A program made the translations under genes and the position numbers. Positions 49,350-61,984 of a stretch of DNA of 64,000 bases are shown piece by piece. Numbering within the stretch: the first letter of the stretch is position 1; every line of letters starts with the position of its first letter. The stretch is from positions 26,761,320-26,825,319 of the forward strand of contig NC_061798.1 of the NCBI RefSeq assembly GCF_021462225.1, in the 5' to 3' direction. Under the pieces are notes generated by a model that saw only the letters and a list, made by a program, of their open reading frames with translations, had not been told where the DNA came from and did not search any database. The DNA is from Girardinichthys multiradiatus. Its lineage: Eukaryota; Chordata; Actinopteri; Cyprinodontiformes; Goodeidae.

Positions 49350-51859
49350 CCTTCCCACTTCCTGTTGTGCAATTTGACAAATTACCAAGAAAAAGCAAAA
49401 CTCGCTGGACTAGATAGAAGATGGCAGCAAATCAGTGCATGGGCCCGCTACGTAATAAAACTGGGACAAACCTCCACAAGCACCCCCTATTACAGCCTGA
49501 CGTAGGTCTGTAATGATGAAGTAAACTTCACAAAACAGCAGATGAGGAGAAAGTGGGGGATGTCATTCTTTTTTTGGTGGAGACACATATTATTCATGTT
49601 GTCAGTGGAGACGTTGGTAAAGTCACAAGAGTGTAAGTAATGGCGTCTGTCACATAAATCAACAGCAATGATGACCTCATTTTACGCCACATCTCCCTCC
49701 ACCCACTCTCTCCTCAAACAGCTGCAGATGCGTGAGAGCACACACACACCTTAGAAATGTGTGCACCTATGTCGACTGAGGGCCTTTTTTTGCATCTAAT
49801 TAGAATAAAGAGCAAAGACAATAACAACAGTTCATAGCAAAGAGTGGCCTTCACATTTTCTAACACTTGAATTCAATTTTAATCTTCATGGAATCTTAAA
49901 TAAAATGTATTATGAGGCAGAAATGTATTATGGGTCAAACATTTAGGGCAAAAATATGTTGTCATATTACCTCCTCATTTTCCGTTTTAAAATATTTCAT
50001 AAATAACAATCTGAAAAGTATTGTATGCATTTGTATTCAACTTCCTTTACAGTAACCTAATTAGTGAACAAAGTCAACCAGATTGTAATCTAATTTTACT
50101 ATAAATCCAGCTGTTCTGTGAAGGTCTCAGAGGTTTCTTGGAGAGCATTAGTTTAAAGCAGGGTTAGGTTACAAAATGATATCCCTAGGTTGAAACATCT
50201 CTCAGAGCTCTGTTCAGTTCATCTAAGAATGAAAAGAATATGGCACAACTAAACCTACTGAGATATTCCCATCCACATAAACTGACATTAATTAGAGAAG
50301 CAGGTCCAGTAATATACAGAATCTACCAGCAGTTGGTTTTATCTCATATTTTGTAGGAGTAAACTGGCCCAAATGGAGATCAGAACCGATACTGACAGAA
50401 TTACGGAAACTAAGAATACATGAAATAATATTCAAATTAATTAAATCATATTTAGGATTTGAACATTTTATATAACCAAAATTCATCAAAAAAAGTTTCA
50501 AAACACGAGAAATACACTGTTATGCCATTGTTAATACAGGGGTAAGAATGAGGGTTATAATTGGCAAAGTTACCTGCAGCCAGTATTATCTGTGATAACA
50601 AATGGTTTGTGAATTTTACTCTAATTTTTATTCAAACACAAGCCATTACATTGTTTCGGTGATGCATGGTGTAACAATCTGACAGTAATTTTTCACAGGT
50701 TCACTGGAAACACTCTTGTGAAATCATATTTGGGAAAAGCTATGGAAATGAATTCAGGAAGCCTGTAGGAAAATTTGTCCAGTAGCTAAAATCATCCTAA
50801 ACAGGAATGTTCCTGGTCTACCTCTTCCTCTACTGGACAGTTTCCTACAGTCAAACAGAAAGTTATGGAAACTGTCCGACGCTCCAAAAACCCAGAACTG
50901 CTCTGATGGGTCCAATTTAATGCGCTGATGTAGCTTCCCACACCGTTCAACCTTCACTCTGTTACAGGTTACCACGTATGTTTCTTGCTCTGTTCAGATA
51001 TTTCTGGGTTTCTGCTTTACAAGCTAAGAGTTTGTTTATTACATTCTTTTTTTTCCATGTGTCCTGTTTCACTGTGAAGACAATCCCCCTGATTACACTT
51101 GGGATTAACTCACTTCCTTTTCCTTTTTTTTTTTGCTTGGCCATACTTTTTAATCATAACACCTGCGATTTTAACCTTTTGACTAGTTATCTCCCTTTTG
51201 TATCTCCCCTTACAGTAGTCCTGAATTTCGTTTGCTCCTAGTTAGCTGACCATGTTGTCACTACTTCTGTTGTAGTCCGCCTAATTGTTTACTTTCGTGG
51301 CTTACCTTTGTATGTTTTGGCTTTAATCTTTTTTTTTTTTTTGTTTTTGTTTTTGTTTTTGTTTACCGTGTCCTGTCCGGCAGAGTAGCGCTCAGAACTG
51401 TTGTCTGAGTGTCAAGAAATTGCCCAACAGATTTACTTTCACAAGCGGAGCATCACAGCTAAAGCTTTAAAGCTCTGTTTGATATTCATAAAAGAAACTT
51501 TATTATAAACTTCTTTGGGAATATTTCACTTGTTACAGACACGGAGACTGAAATGAAAAGGAAAAAAGAAGCTCAAAAAAGAAAGAGATGGGGCAAAATG
51601 GAAAAAGGGGAGAAAAGGAGGAAAGAGTGGAGAGAAAGAAGGATGAAGAGAATACAAGACCCTGCATGCTTATACACCTGCAGCTGTTTGTTTGTTTTTT
51701 TTTTTTTACATAATAGTACACGGTAATTCTGAATATAAAATGTACTTAGCCTATTTAGGTGCAGCCCAAAATAGAACATCTGTGTATCTGTCAACACCTG
51801 AAGCTTAACACCTGTGAGTATGAGTGTGGACGCACTTTTGTATGCAAGGTTTCTCCACA
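49347..51859. other. Mostly unassigned DNA with a Tc1 remnant
   Basis: A Tc1 remnant near 50060-50300 (CAGCTGTTCTGTGAAGGTCTC followed by a fragment like SSKNEKNMAQLNLL) is recognisable but has no ends. A GTTTTT simple repeat lies at about 51334-51364 and a purine-rich tract at 51555-51660. No gene is supported. Confidence 0.4.
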
Positions 51860-52590
51860 AAAATTAGCAATAGCGAGAAGGAGGACCCACAGACCTGCCC
51901 CATGGTCCCTCGACGGACATTGAGGAGATCCGAGCCACAGACATCCAAAGGCCCCCCAAAGCACAGGAACCCCAGGAGAACCACCGCCGGGACTACCGCA
52001 ACCCCCCCAGAGAAGAGCAGTGGAGAGTCCCACAGGCCCCGGCAGCAGCTGTCCACGCCCGAGCAGATCAGGCCATGGACCCAGAGGCCCAAGACCCCGG
52101 GACACACCACCCCCCAAGCAGAGGCCCGACAGAGCCCAGGGGGCCAGGCCCCGGCAAGCAGCCACCGGGAGTGAGCCAGCACACACCAAAGCACCCAGCC
52201 CCAGACACCGAGAACCACCAATACACCAGCGGGCAGAGACTCCAACCACCAGCAGGTAGTGTGGCGGGGAGGAAATAGGCCCCCCATAATATGGGGGGCC
52301 TAAGCTGATCCAGGAGAGGGAGCTGTCCAAGACACAACCTGTCACAAAAAAAACAAAACAAAAAAACAAAAAAACAGGCACACAGTCACAATCACCCACT
52401 CCCACCCTCATGCATACACATTAAAATCACTCACACCCAACGTAAGGATAAACAACAATGGACGTCATACACTCACTCACACTCCCCATGCATACTCTAT
52501 ACTCCCAGGTCCAGGCGCCGGTACCCCCTAGGGGCAACCAGCCCCCGGACCCAGGAAGTGGTCCCCTTCCTTCCTGGGGCAGAGACAGGC
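51860..52590 (+). repeat. C-rich interspersed repeat
   Basis: A block of strongly C-rich, A-rich and T-poor sequence on the + strand (runs like CCCCCCAGAGAAGAG and GGCCCCGGCAAGCAG), ending in an A-rich linker (AAAAACAAAACAAAAAAAC) and a second C-rich piece around 52500-52580. Its composition keeps several frames open, up to 206 codons on the - strand, but the encoded peptides are low-complexity and shadow each other. It is probably a dispersed repeat, perhaps the 5' region of a LINE. Confidence 0.5.
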
Positions 52591-53269
52591 AGTTTTGGCT
52601 TTATTCAAATAATCCTATCATATGTTCTGGGGAGGACTGACTGAGGTATAAACATATTAAATCCCCTTTTTTCAAAGAGCAAAATACAATTTTCAGACAT
52701 AATTTGTCATCCTTGGCCCTGAGACAGATGTGTCATATAGTGCAAGATGTATTATACACTATAATGTGGACATTAGATTTAACTCAAAAACTAAACTTAA
52801 GGTATCGACTTCCATTTTTACACACTGATGAATCATTTAGTACTTAGCAATTTAAGGGGGCATTCAGGCCAAGGTTTCAGCTCTTGTTTACAGCTCAGTA
52901 GGGGGTTTTGGATTAAGCACAAAACTCTAGCTGTGGATTCTAACCAAAAACCACAAACAAGGGGAACACACTGTGTCTTTAAAAGTCCTTCTGTTCTTTT
53001 CATTAAATGCATGTTGGATATTTTTGTTATGCTCTGTACCACCAGCGAAATCACCAATATGTTTATATTTTCCTTACTTTTTGACTGTCTGAAATAAAGG
53101 TTGCATGGTTTGCTCCAGAAAAAGCAGAACTAGAACTGAATTAATACCAAAATGGCAGCAGGGTTAGTTTGAAGCAGAGAGGAACATTGGGTCTGATACA
53201 TTTATGCATCTTGACAACTGGAAGTATGGTACCAAAATTCAACCTTTCTCAGTTGAGAGAAAGAGGCTG

Positions 53270-54428
53270 GTTTAAATGCCTTTCAAAAGGTTCATATATC
53301 TGGAACTTTATTTTACATTTGTATTCGGACCCCCTGTGTCTCTAGCAGTTATACACATCTAGAGACTAAAACACTTTCTCATTCTGCGAAAAAGTGGAGA
53401 ACATGAATTTTTGACTTTTGCCACTGGTCTTCAATTGGATTTAGGTCAGGACTTTGACTGGACCATGCTAACACATGCATTGTTCTTAAACATTCCAGTG
53501 TTTCTCTGGCTATATGTTTAGGGGTTTTGCCCTGCTGTTGTTCTCAGGCTCAGGTTTTTAAATGTTTTCCTTACAGGCTTTCCCTGTATCTAGCCCATCA
53601 ATCATCCTATCAATTTAAATCAGCTTTTCTCCCACAACTAGCACATACTTTCAACATGCAAATGATATTTTCAGTCTTTTGCACACATGCCAAGAAGTTT
53701 GATTTTATTCTCATCTAACGGGAGCACCTTTTCATGTCTACTGTGTCCCCTACATTGCTTGTGGCAATCTCCAAATTGGACTTCTTGAGGCTTTCTTTCA
53801 AAAGTAGCTTTCTTCTTATCACTCTTTCAAGTCATAGTTATTAATTGCACAACTAACTGTTTTCCTGGTGAGAGATTGACCTAGCTTAGATGTACATCTC
53901 TGCAGCTTTTCTAGAGTTACCACTGGCCTCTTATACTTATCTGATCAATGCTGTTCCTGCCCAGTCTGTCATTGTAGGTGAAAGAAGCATGGGATATTCT
54001 TGATTTAAACCTCTCCATGTCCATATCTCTGACTTGTCTGCTGTGTTGCTTGGTCTTCATGATGCCGTTTGTTCTCTAGTGTTGTCCAACAAACCTCTGA
54101 GGCCAGAAACAGAGCAGCTAGACTCATACTAAGATTAAATAACACACAGGTGGCCCTCATTCACTAATTGGGTGGCATCTGAAAATAATTGTTTGCAATG
54201 AATTGAATTTAGGGGTATCGGAGTAAATAGGGATGGTTACAAAAGCGACCCGCCCTTTTCAGATTTGTATTTATGAAAATCTTGAATCGTTTTTTTCCTC
54301 TTCACAGTTCTGCTCTACTTTAGGTTGGTCTACAACATAAAATTACATTAAAATTCACTGAAGTTATTGTTGTAACATAACAAAATGGGAATAAATCAAC
54401 TGTGAATACTTTAGCAAGACACTGCACA
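53270..54428 (-). mobile_element. Decayed Tc1-like element
   Basis: Has - strand phrases CTTCAATTGGATTTAGGTCA and GGACTTTGACTGGACCATGC (complement of the catalytic DLNPIE region). It also has CTGTGTTGCTTGGTCTTCAT (complement of the start) and a right end with ACTTTAGCAAGACACTG. It has lost every reading frame. Confidence 0.7.
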
Positions 54429-54779
54429 CAAACTAAGTATGCAACCTTAAGATTCAACTATTAACTCAACGTGCAAGGACAAAATCTGTAAAGACAACCA
54501 AGAGGCGACGGTATTGCCCTTTGAGAAAAGTCCCAGCAGGTACGAGATAATGTAATGTCTTGAGAGGAACGTTTTTGCTTCTAAATGCCTCCAAACTGAA
54601 CAGAGATCAGAGTATCAGTAAATGTGCCGTCCTCCAGTAAACGCTGCAAGTTCTGACTTTATTTGTTGTTGTTTCAAATTTCATGCAGGTGTTGCAGCTG
54701 GCAGCAGGACCAATCAGCCGTGTGTCTACCTCCACACCTGGCTGGAGTTTCAGACGACTGCATGGCAACGCATCTCTTT

Positions 54780-54780
<1 letters not shown>

Positions 54781-54846
<66 letters not shown>
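54781..54846. repeat. Compound (TC)n(AC)n microsatellite
   Basis: About 11 TC units followed by about 22 AC units. Confidence 0.92.
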
Positions 54847-54848
<2 letters not shown>

Positions 54849-54899
54849 GTTGTCTCTGATGGGGAGATAACAGCGGCACAAGTCAAATCCACAACTACA

Positions 54900-54900
<1 letters not shown>

Positions 54901-54937
<37 letters not shown>
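54901..54937. repeat. (CAGA)n microsatellite
   Basis: Nine CAGA units, 54 bases after the TC/AC array. Confidence 0.92.
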
Positions 54938-56447
54938 CATGAGGCAGCTAGAGGCATTCTTGTCATGTAAATGTAAAAATCAAACATTGTATGTGGCGTC
55001 CTTCCCAGCTGGGAATAACTCCTAGAAGTCGTGAGCTGTATTTTCCTATGGCCTTGCACAAACACAAGCAGTTGAAATACACCAAATGCAGACATGTCTG
55101 ATCTGTGGTGGAGAAACCTTTTTTTCTTACATTTTGTGGCACTAGTGGCCTTCATTTTGTAAGTAGACTAACAGGAAATAGGATGGAGAGAGAGACAGGG
55201 AAGATCTGCAGCAAAAGTCAACAGGCCAGGTTGCACGCTTCATCCCTGCGCCAGCGCTGTGCCAAGAGACTTTTAAAGCTAATTGCTTTTGCTTCATCTT
55301 CACAGCCTTGTAGTGATTGTAAAACATTCTTCAGGGGATTAAATATATTTAGGGATTTCTTTCATATTTCTGTCAGTTTCCAAGAGACTTTGAAGCAGGT
55401 TCTCTCCAGATTCTGTCAGTCATTTCCAATGTAAGCTATTTTTTTCCATGTCTGTTTAGCTCCTGTCTTGTCTTGCTGCCTGTTGTTTTGCTGCTCAGGA
55501 AACCTTGAGAGGTGATCTCATCGGCACCACGGTCTCCCCACGCCCCCCTCTGCTCCCAAAACAACACCGTATTTATGTGACCAAAATAGCCAGCCTGGGC
55601 TGGAAAAACCCTAGACTAACAGAAATATTTCCAGGGAACGATGCAGGTCCTAGCTGGAGGTGATGTTTTTGACTGACAACAATCACAGGGCAACAGCAGA
55701 ACAAGACGATACATTTACAGCTATGAAGTAAGGGTTAGAGGCATACAGGCATACAATAAAAACTGCAATTATTTTTCAGCCACAGAGAATTGCTGTGGGC
55801 AAAGAGACACAAACATGCTGAAAATGCTATTTAAAGCTATAATAATACCATCCACATCTGTTAATGTATTTTTAATTTGATGTTTTAGTCAAAATCAGTC
55901 AATTTCTTTTTAAATTTTACTTTATTGCACACATACCTTGTTACTCATCACCCAATGTGCTCAAGTTCAAGTGATCCTTTTTGACATATTTCCTTTTACA
56001 TATCCTAAATTCTTGCTTTCACATTTATTTTGAGTCAGTGCTCACTTTTTCTTTCACTTGCGGTTTGGTTAGCTTAGCTGTTAAAAAATTGTGATCACCT
56101 TCCCGTAAAACAGGCGGTTGTCACGAAATCGCAGGATTCTCTCTTACCAACCTGTGAAATAAACGACCTCAGTGAAGTTGCAAACAGAACATTTGTCTTT
56201 AAACCCAAATATAATTGTGAAAGTTATTCTGGGTGTCATAATAGAAAAAAAAGCACAGTGTTGGGATCTTACTTTAGGCTGAATCTTCTTCTATATTTCA
56301 GAAAATAAAAGGAAATAGAAAATAAAAAGACAGAAAATAAAAAGACAGTTAAAGATGTTAGCAAGATAAATTGCAGCCTGACCATTTGTCAGATGAGGCC
56401 TGAAGTCATCAAAGAGAATACAAATAGAATAAAAATAAACCCTTTAG
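54938..56447. other. Unassigned DNA
   Basis: No gene or clear repeat. A C-rich patch near 55530-55560 is short. ORFs here have no recognisable domain. Confidence 0.3.
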
Positions 56448-56493
56448 ATCCATCCATCCATCCATCCATCCATCCATCCATCCATCCATCCAT
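56448..56493. repeat. (ATCC)n microsatellite
   Basis: About 11 tandem ATCC units at the 3' tail side of a SINE fragment; the SINE tail may have seeded the array. Confidence 0.9.
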
Positions 56494-56494
56494 T

Positions 56495-56850
56495 TTCTAC
56501 CTAAGGACACTTGAGAGAGACCGATTAACCTAACAGTCATGTTTTTGGACTGTGGGAGGAAGCCGGGGAGAACATGCAAACTCCATGCAGAAAGAAAAAA
56601 TTAGACCCTTACCTGCTTTCTCGTGTCCAACGTCTGTATCAGCTGTTGATCCCAGAACATAGATCCATTCTCCTGTTTTAAATGTACACATTTATCCAAC
56701 ATGTATATTTGTAGGATGCTGGAGAAAGTTGGAGAGCCTGCATCAAACATGCAAACTTCATAAACATAACCCCCTGTCAAGGTTTGGGCAGGAGAGTTTC
56801 TTTCTGTGAAGTGACGGCATTAACCACTGCCCCATTGTGCAGCTCAAGTT
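56495..56850 (-). repeat. Fragmented tRNA-headed SINE
   Basis: ATTTTCTACC and CTGTGGGAGGAAGCCGGGGA, with AACATGCAAACTCCATGCAG, match the SINE at 28527-28902. A separated head-like piece CATTAACCACTGCCCCATTG is near 56818-56840. Unrelated sequence splits it. Confidence 0.55.
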
Positions 56851-57439
56851 CAATAACAATAAATAAATTAAAGGTTTAAACTGTATCAAAAACTAATCTG
56901 GATGAGGAACTGTCACAATCTTGATTTTTTTTTCTGTGTGTATTTTGATCACAGGTTTGTTTGTTATTTTTAGTAGATGTCTTCATATTATGTAATTACT
57001 TTGTGTTTTGCTTCCTAGTTTAATCTTGTGTTTCTTGTACATTTAGAACTATTTCTGTTAGATCTCTGTTAGACCTTTCACCTTGTTTTCTTTGTGTTTC
57101 TGTTCAGCTCTGTTTTGGTTAATTATTCTCTCTCCTTCAGCTTCTCTACTTCAGCTGCACTCTAACCACTCAACATTTCCACAGCTGCCTGGAGTCTCCT
57201 GGAATACAGTGATGTCTTACTGGGACAGCTGTGCTAAATCTGTGAGGTTTTACTGCTTTAATAACATTTTATCAGATGGTTTATCATAATGCTTAAATTT
57301 CAGAACAAATGTATGCTGCCTGAAATCAGACTAAACATTTCCTGCTTTAGGTCAGTTAGGATTACCAAAATTATTTCTATTTGCTAAACAACAGAATAAC
57401 GAGAGAACCATATTTTTTTAAATAAAGATTTCTTATTTC

Positions 57440-58743
57440 TTTCTTTACAGTCAAAAATTTACACACAGCAACATTACTATGCTTTTAAGCAACTTAGGAA
57501 AAAGCCCAGATGATGATGTCATGAAAACTTGTAAGCTTCTGATTGGTTAATTCACAACATTTGAATTAAATGGAAGCAAACCTATAGATGTATTTAAAGG
57601 CAACAACTCAAACACACTGCTTCCTTGTATGACATCATGATAGAATCAATCAAGGTATCAGGAAGAAAATAGTGGACCTCCATAAGTCTGGTTCATCCTT
57701 GGGTACAGATAAACATTTCACCTGAAGGTGAAATGTTTATCTATGCTAGCATAAACAGAATGGAAATATCCAGCCACTGCGCTGCTCAGGGAGGAAACTG
57801 GCTCTGTGTCCCAGAGGTGAACGTGTTTCTGTTCGAAATGTGCATTTCAACCCCACAACAAAGACCTTGGGAAAATGCTGCCTGAAGGTGGTAAGAGAAT
57901 ATCATTATCCACATAGAAACAAGTCCTGTACCAACATGAGCTGAAAGGCCACTCAGAGAGGAAGAGAGAAAGGAATTACTGAAGGCCAGAGGAACGGAAA
58001 ATGGTTGTAATGATTTTGAGCCATGAAAAAGGCTATAAATAAAGCGAAATCTTTCAACTGCTGTAGTAAAATATCCCAAAACCATGATGGTGCCACCGCT
58101 GTGCTTCACTGTGAAGTACTGTGTTCAAGGGGATGTGGAGTTAGCTCTGTTTTCAACCACACTTAGTGTTTTGCAAAAAGACCAAATCATATGATCAAAG
58201 CATGGTCATCCACATTTTTGCTGTGCCCACCTACATGGTTAAAAGCAAACTCCAAACAGGACTTATTGTACTTTTCTCTCAACAGATTCTCCCACTTGAG
58301 TTGTGGATCTCTGCTGCTCCTCCAGAGTTACCATGGGCCTCCTGGCTGCTTCTTTGTACCATACTCTTTCCGGTTTAGATAACGGATTGAACTGTGCTCC
58401 CTGGGATATGCAAAGCTTGGGATTTCACTGCTATAAACTGTTTCTCAACTTTTATGTTGTGTTATTTGGGCTTGGTCTTCTTCTACTCATCCATTTGCAC
58501 AGGATTTTATTTAGGGGAAATCCAAGCAGCAAGGGATGCAAATAAATACACGGCAAACGTTTTAGGTTTTATTTGTAAAATGATTAGATAACTATGTGTC
58601 ATTTTCTTTTCACCTCATAATTATGCACTACTTTGTGTCGGTCTACCAATTTAAATTCCAATAAAAAGACATTGAGGTTTGTGGTTGTAACATCCCAAAA
58701 TGTGACAAAGTTCAGGGTGTATTGATACTTTTGCAAGGCATTG
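57440..58743. mobile_element. Two overlapping Tc1-type relics
   Basis: The left part (about 57450-57800) has + strand pieces of a Sleeping Beauty-like element (GTGGACCTCCATAAGTCTGG). The right part (about 57830-58743) has - strand phrases ACCATGATGGTGCCACCGCT (complement of the GGGSIMV block) and GATTCTCCCACTTGAGTTGT, ending TTGCAAGGCATTG before TA. They look like separate insertions that have merged by decay. Confidence 0.6.
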
Positions 58744-59744
58744 TAAAAGTGTAAACTGTACCCAGTGGGACTACACTGAATGTTTTTTTCCACCATCCCA
58801 GAGACCTGTGGAGCAATTTTGGGGTACCAGGTGTAAACTCGAGACACGCAGAAACAGACACAGCACAACATTCACTCAGTAAAACAAACAATAGTCGACT
58901 GTCTGACCCTCCTCGACTTCACCAAAGCAAGAAGGAGTGGGGGCGAGGAAAATAACGAGAAGAATTAAAAACACATTCCACTTCCCGTAAAACCGGGAGA
59001 AGGAACGATGAGTCACGGCAGCAGTTTGAAACAAGCCCTTTTTAGTTTAAGACACGTTCTCTTTGCTCTCTAACAAGACGTCTTTTACCTTCATGCACCA
59101 TCTCGGCCGTATGACTCCACTTTCTTCCTCCGTCCTACCTCCTGCTACAGTGTTTGTTTAGCTTAACCACTAAACTGTGGCTCATTACAGCTGGTCTGAA
59201 AGCAACCCAGTTCAGCTGAAGGTCAGCTTTGGTTCTGTCCAACAGCAGGAAATGCAGGTAAAGATCATAAAAGTGACTGTCCTGGAATAAATTTATATTT
59301 TCAAAGACACACAAATACTCTAACAGAAAATTACATTTCAAATAACTCATGATGTGAACTCTCAGCCCCAAAATGTAATCACAGCTTAGTGTGTATAATA
59401 GACCAGAGAGTAAAACCACCTTCTCTATTTCTTTTCATCTTGCCATGTCCTCCTACATGGCAGACAACGACCCCCTCGAAATAAAGCAAAACAACCCCTA
59501 AAACGATGCCGGGTTTCCATTTGGTTCACAGGCAGCATCCTGAGTCACACACAGCTCGTCCCGCTCCAATCACACACATGCTGACAGCTTAATTGACTCT
59601 GCTGGGGAACAGTCCATGCTATCTCCCCTGCTGGTGGGGCTGAGTCACACGCTGAAGTTCAGGTGGACCAGCTTTCAGCCGAATCTGTTACCTCTTAGTG
59701 GGAAGCCTTGTGAGATGATTCAGACCAGCTGGCTCAGAGCTTTG
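58744..59744. promoter_or_regulatory. Unassigned region with three TGAGTCAC sites
   Basis: No gene. The octamer TGAGTCAC occurs at 59009-59016, 59541-59548 and 59641-59648, all in the same orientation. It is the AP-1/Maf half-site type motif. Sequence around 59500-59740 is less AT-rich than its neighbours. A regulatory role is only an inference. Confidence 0.3.
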
Positions 59745-59890
59745 TGCTGTTTTAGGTCCCTTATCAATAACTGAATTGTTCAATGGTTAGGATTAATAGG
59801 AATGTATGTACCTGACTGTTGTGAAGTGCCTTGAGACAACATGTGTTGTGAATTGGCGCTATATAAATAAACTGAATTGAATTGAATTAT
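59745..59890 (+). repeat. 3' end of a SINE or LINE with GAATT tail
   Basis: Ends GGCGCTATATAAATAAACTGAATTGAATTGAATT, shown here only in part as GCGCTATATAAATAAACTG plus an ATTGA tail. The tail type is the same as that of the LINE and SINE in the best2 nest; the body differs. Confidence 0.6.
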
Positions 59891-60309
59891 CATCTTTTTT
59901 AATTATTATTTCAACTCCTGTTTATGTGTTTTACACCAATGTGTCAGCACCTCCTGATACAGAGAAAGCATGCTCGAATTTCTCTTATTAGTTGACAGTT
60001 ATTTTTATGTATGAATCACATAGAAAAATGGGGGTTTCCCCTTTACTTTTGTATGTTTTGTAGCTCTTCATATTAGGAAGTCCACACCAATAAAAATTCA
60101 ACTTCCCTACAGAAAAAAATCCTGAACTCCCCAAAACCTTTCGTCCTGATTAAAAGGACTACACATATTTTGTGTCCTTACATCAAAATAGGACTGAACC
60201 TGAATTCGTACATGTAATCAATAAAGACCTTGTAAAATTAGACTTGCAACTCAATTTCCAAATAGGTTATTGTGCATGCATTTTGAGGAAACATGTCCAT
60301 ATTAATATA

Positions 60310-61525
60310 CACTCACCGGCCACTTTATTAGGTACACGTGTCCAACTGCTCGTTACCAAAATTTCTTATCAGCCAATCACATGGCAGCAACTCAATGCAT
60401 TTAGGCATGTAACCATGGTCAAGACAATCTGCTGCAGTTCAAACCGAGCATCAGAATGGGAATTAAAGGTGATTTAAGTGACTTTGAACGTGGCATGGTT
60501 GTTGATGCCAGACGGGCTGGTCTGAATATTTCAAAGACTGCTGATCTACTGGGATTTTCACGCACTACCATCTCTAGGGTTTACAGAGAATGGTCCAAAA
60601 AAGAGAAAATATCCAGTGAGCGGCAGTTCTGTGGGGGCAAATGCCTTGTTGATGCCAGAGGTCAGAGGAGAATGGCCAGACTGGTTCCAGCTGATAGAAA
60701 GGCAACAGTAACTCAAATAACCACTCGTTACAACCAAGGCATGCAGAAGAGCATCTCTGAACGCACAACACGTCGAACCTTGAGGTGGATGGGCTACAGC
60801 AGCAGAAGACCACACCAGATGCCACTCCTGTCAGTTAAGAACAGGAAACTGAGGCTACAATTTGCACAGACTCACCAAAATTTGACAATAGAAGATTGGA
60901 AAAACGTTGCCTGGTCTGATGAGTCTTGATTTCTGCTGCGACATTCAGATGGTAGGGTCAGAATTTGGCGTCAACAACACAAAAGCATGGATCCATCCTG
61001 CCTTGTATCAACAGTTCAGGCTGGTGGTGGTGTAATGGTGTAGGGGATATTTTCTTGGCACACTTTGGGCCCCTTAGGGCTAATTGAGCATCGTGTCAAC
61101 ACCACAGCCTACCTGAGTATTGTTGCTGACCATGTCCATCCCTTTATGACCAGAGTGTACTCATCTTCTGATGGTTACTTCCAGCAGGATAACGCACCAT
61201 GTCATAAAGCACCAATCATCCTAGACTGGTTTCTTGAACATGACAATGAGTTCACTGTACTCAAATGGCCTCCATAGTCACCAGATCTCAATCCAGTAGA
61301 GCACCTTTGGGATGTGGTGGAACAGGAGATTTGCATCATGGATGTGCAGCCGACAAATCTGCAGCATCTGTGTGATGCTATCATGTCAATATGGACCAAA
61401 CTCTCTGAGGAATGTTTCCAGGACCTTGTTGGATCTATGCCACGAAGGATTAAGGCAGTTCTGAAGGCAAAAGGGGGTCCAACCTGGTACTGGCAAGGTG
61501 TACCTAATAAAGTGGCCGGTGAGTG
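60310..61525 (+). mobile_element. Tc1/mariner element with short terminal repeats
   Basis: Flanked by TA (60308-60309 and 61526-61527). Ends CACTCACCGGCCACTTTATT and AATAAAGTGGCCGGTGAGTG are exact inverted repeats of about 28 bases, unlike the 200-base repeats of the other families here. It carries one nearly complete transposase frame with three stops. Confidence 0.92.
60456..61490 (+). pseudogene. DD36E-spaced Tc1/mariner transposase with three nonsense codons
   Basis: A single frame is collinear from MGIKGDLSDFERGMVVDARR to MPRRIKAVLKAKGGPTWYW. Catalytic residues are Asp in VAWSDES, Asp in YFQQDNAPCH and Glu in DLNPVEHLW, the last two separated by 36 positions. Three in-frame stops interrupt it: TGA at 60927-60929, TAG at 61041-61043 and TAG at 61275-61277. 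The likely ancestral codons are CGA, TGG and CAG, so each stop is one transition. No frameshift is seen. The product cannot be made. Confidence 0.9.
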
Positions 61526-61984
61526 TATATTAATTAAAATTAATGTAAGTGAAAAAGCACCTGATTCTCAAAGACCAGTGCAGTTTGTGACATACATTCT
61601 GCAAAAATAGCTAACCTTTCCAGAAAGCAGATGATAATTAAAAATGGGAAATAAAGGAACCTTAGATATTATTTGAGAAAATTCTCTAATGCTGGGACTA
61701 AAAAAAACCAAAATCTGTTGAATTCTTGCAAGAAATCGCTCTTTTCTTGTCTGTTAACCGAACCGTTGAGAAACCTGTGCATTATTAGCAGCTATTAGAC
61801 TGGAGAATAAAACTGCAGATCAATGAGATAAAAATCAGGCGGAAAACGGAGTCATAACTCATATGAATGAGTGTGTAGCTGTTGGTATGAATCATATGGA
61901 TTTGCCAGACTTAAAAATGCTCTACCACAATTGTTCGTCATACATCTGAGCAGCATATTTCCTTGTCAGACTGAGCTTTAAGAA

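Noticed and set aside
51791..52411. 206-codon ORF on the - strand as a gene
   Set aside because: Low-complexity composition, overlapping open frames on both strands, no domain and no splice context; it follows from the C-rich bias of a repeat.
58599..58871. Hook exon suggested by a YTWYPK stretch on the - strand
   Set aside because: Only the WY pair resembles the expected ISAWYN motif, and the surrounding residues do not match and overlap a Tc1 relic end.
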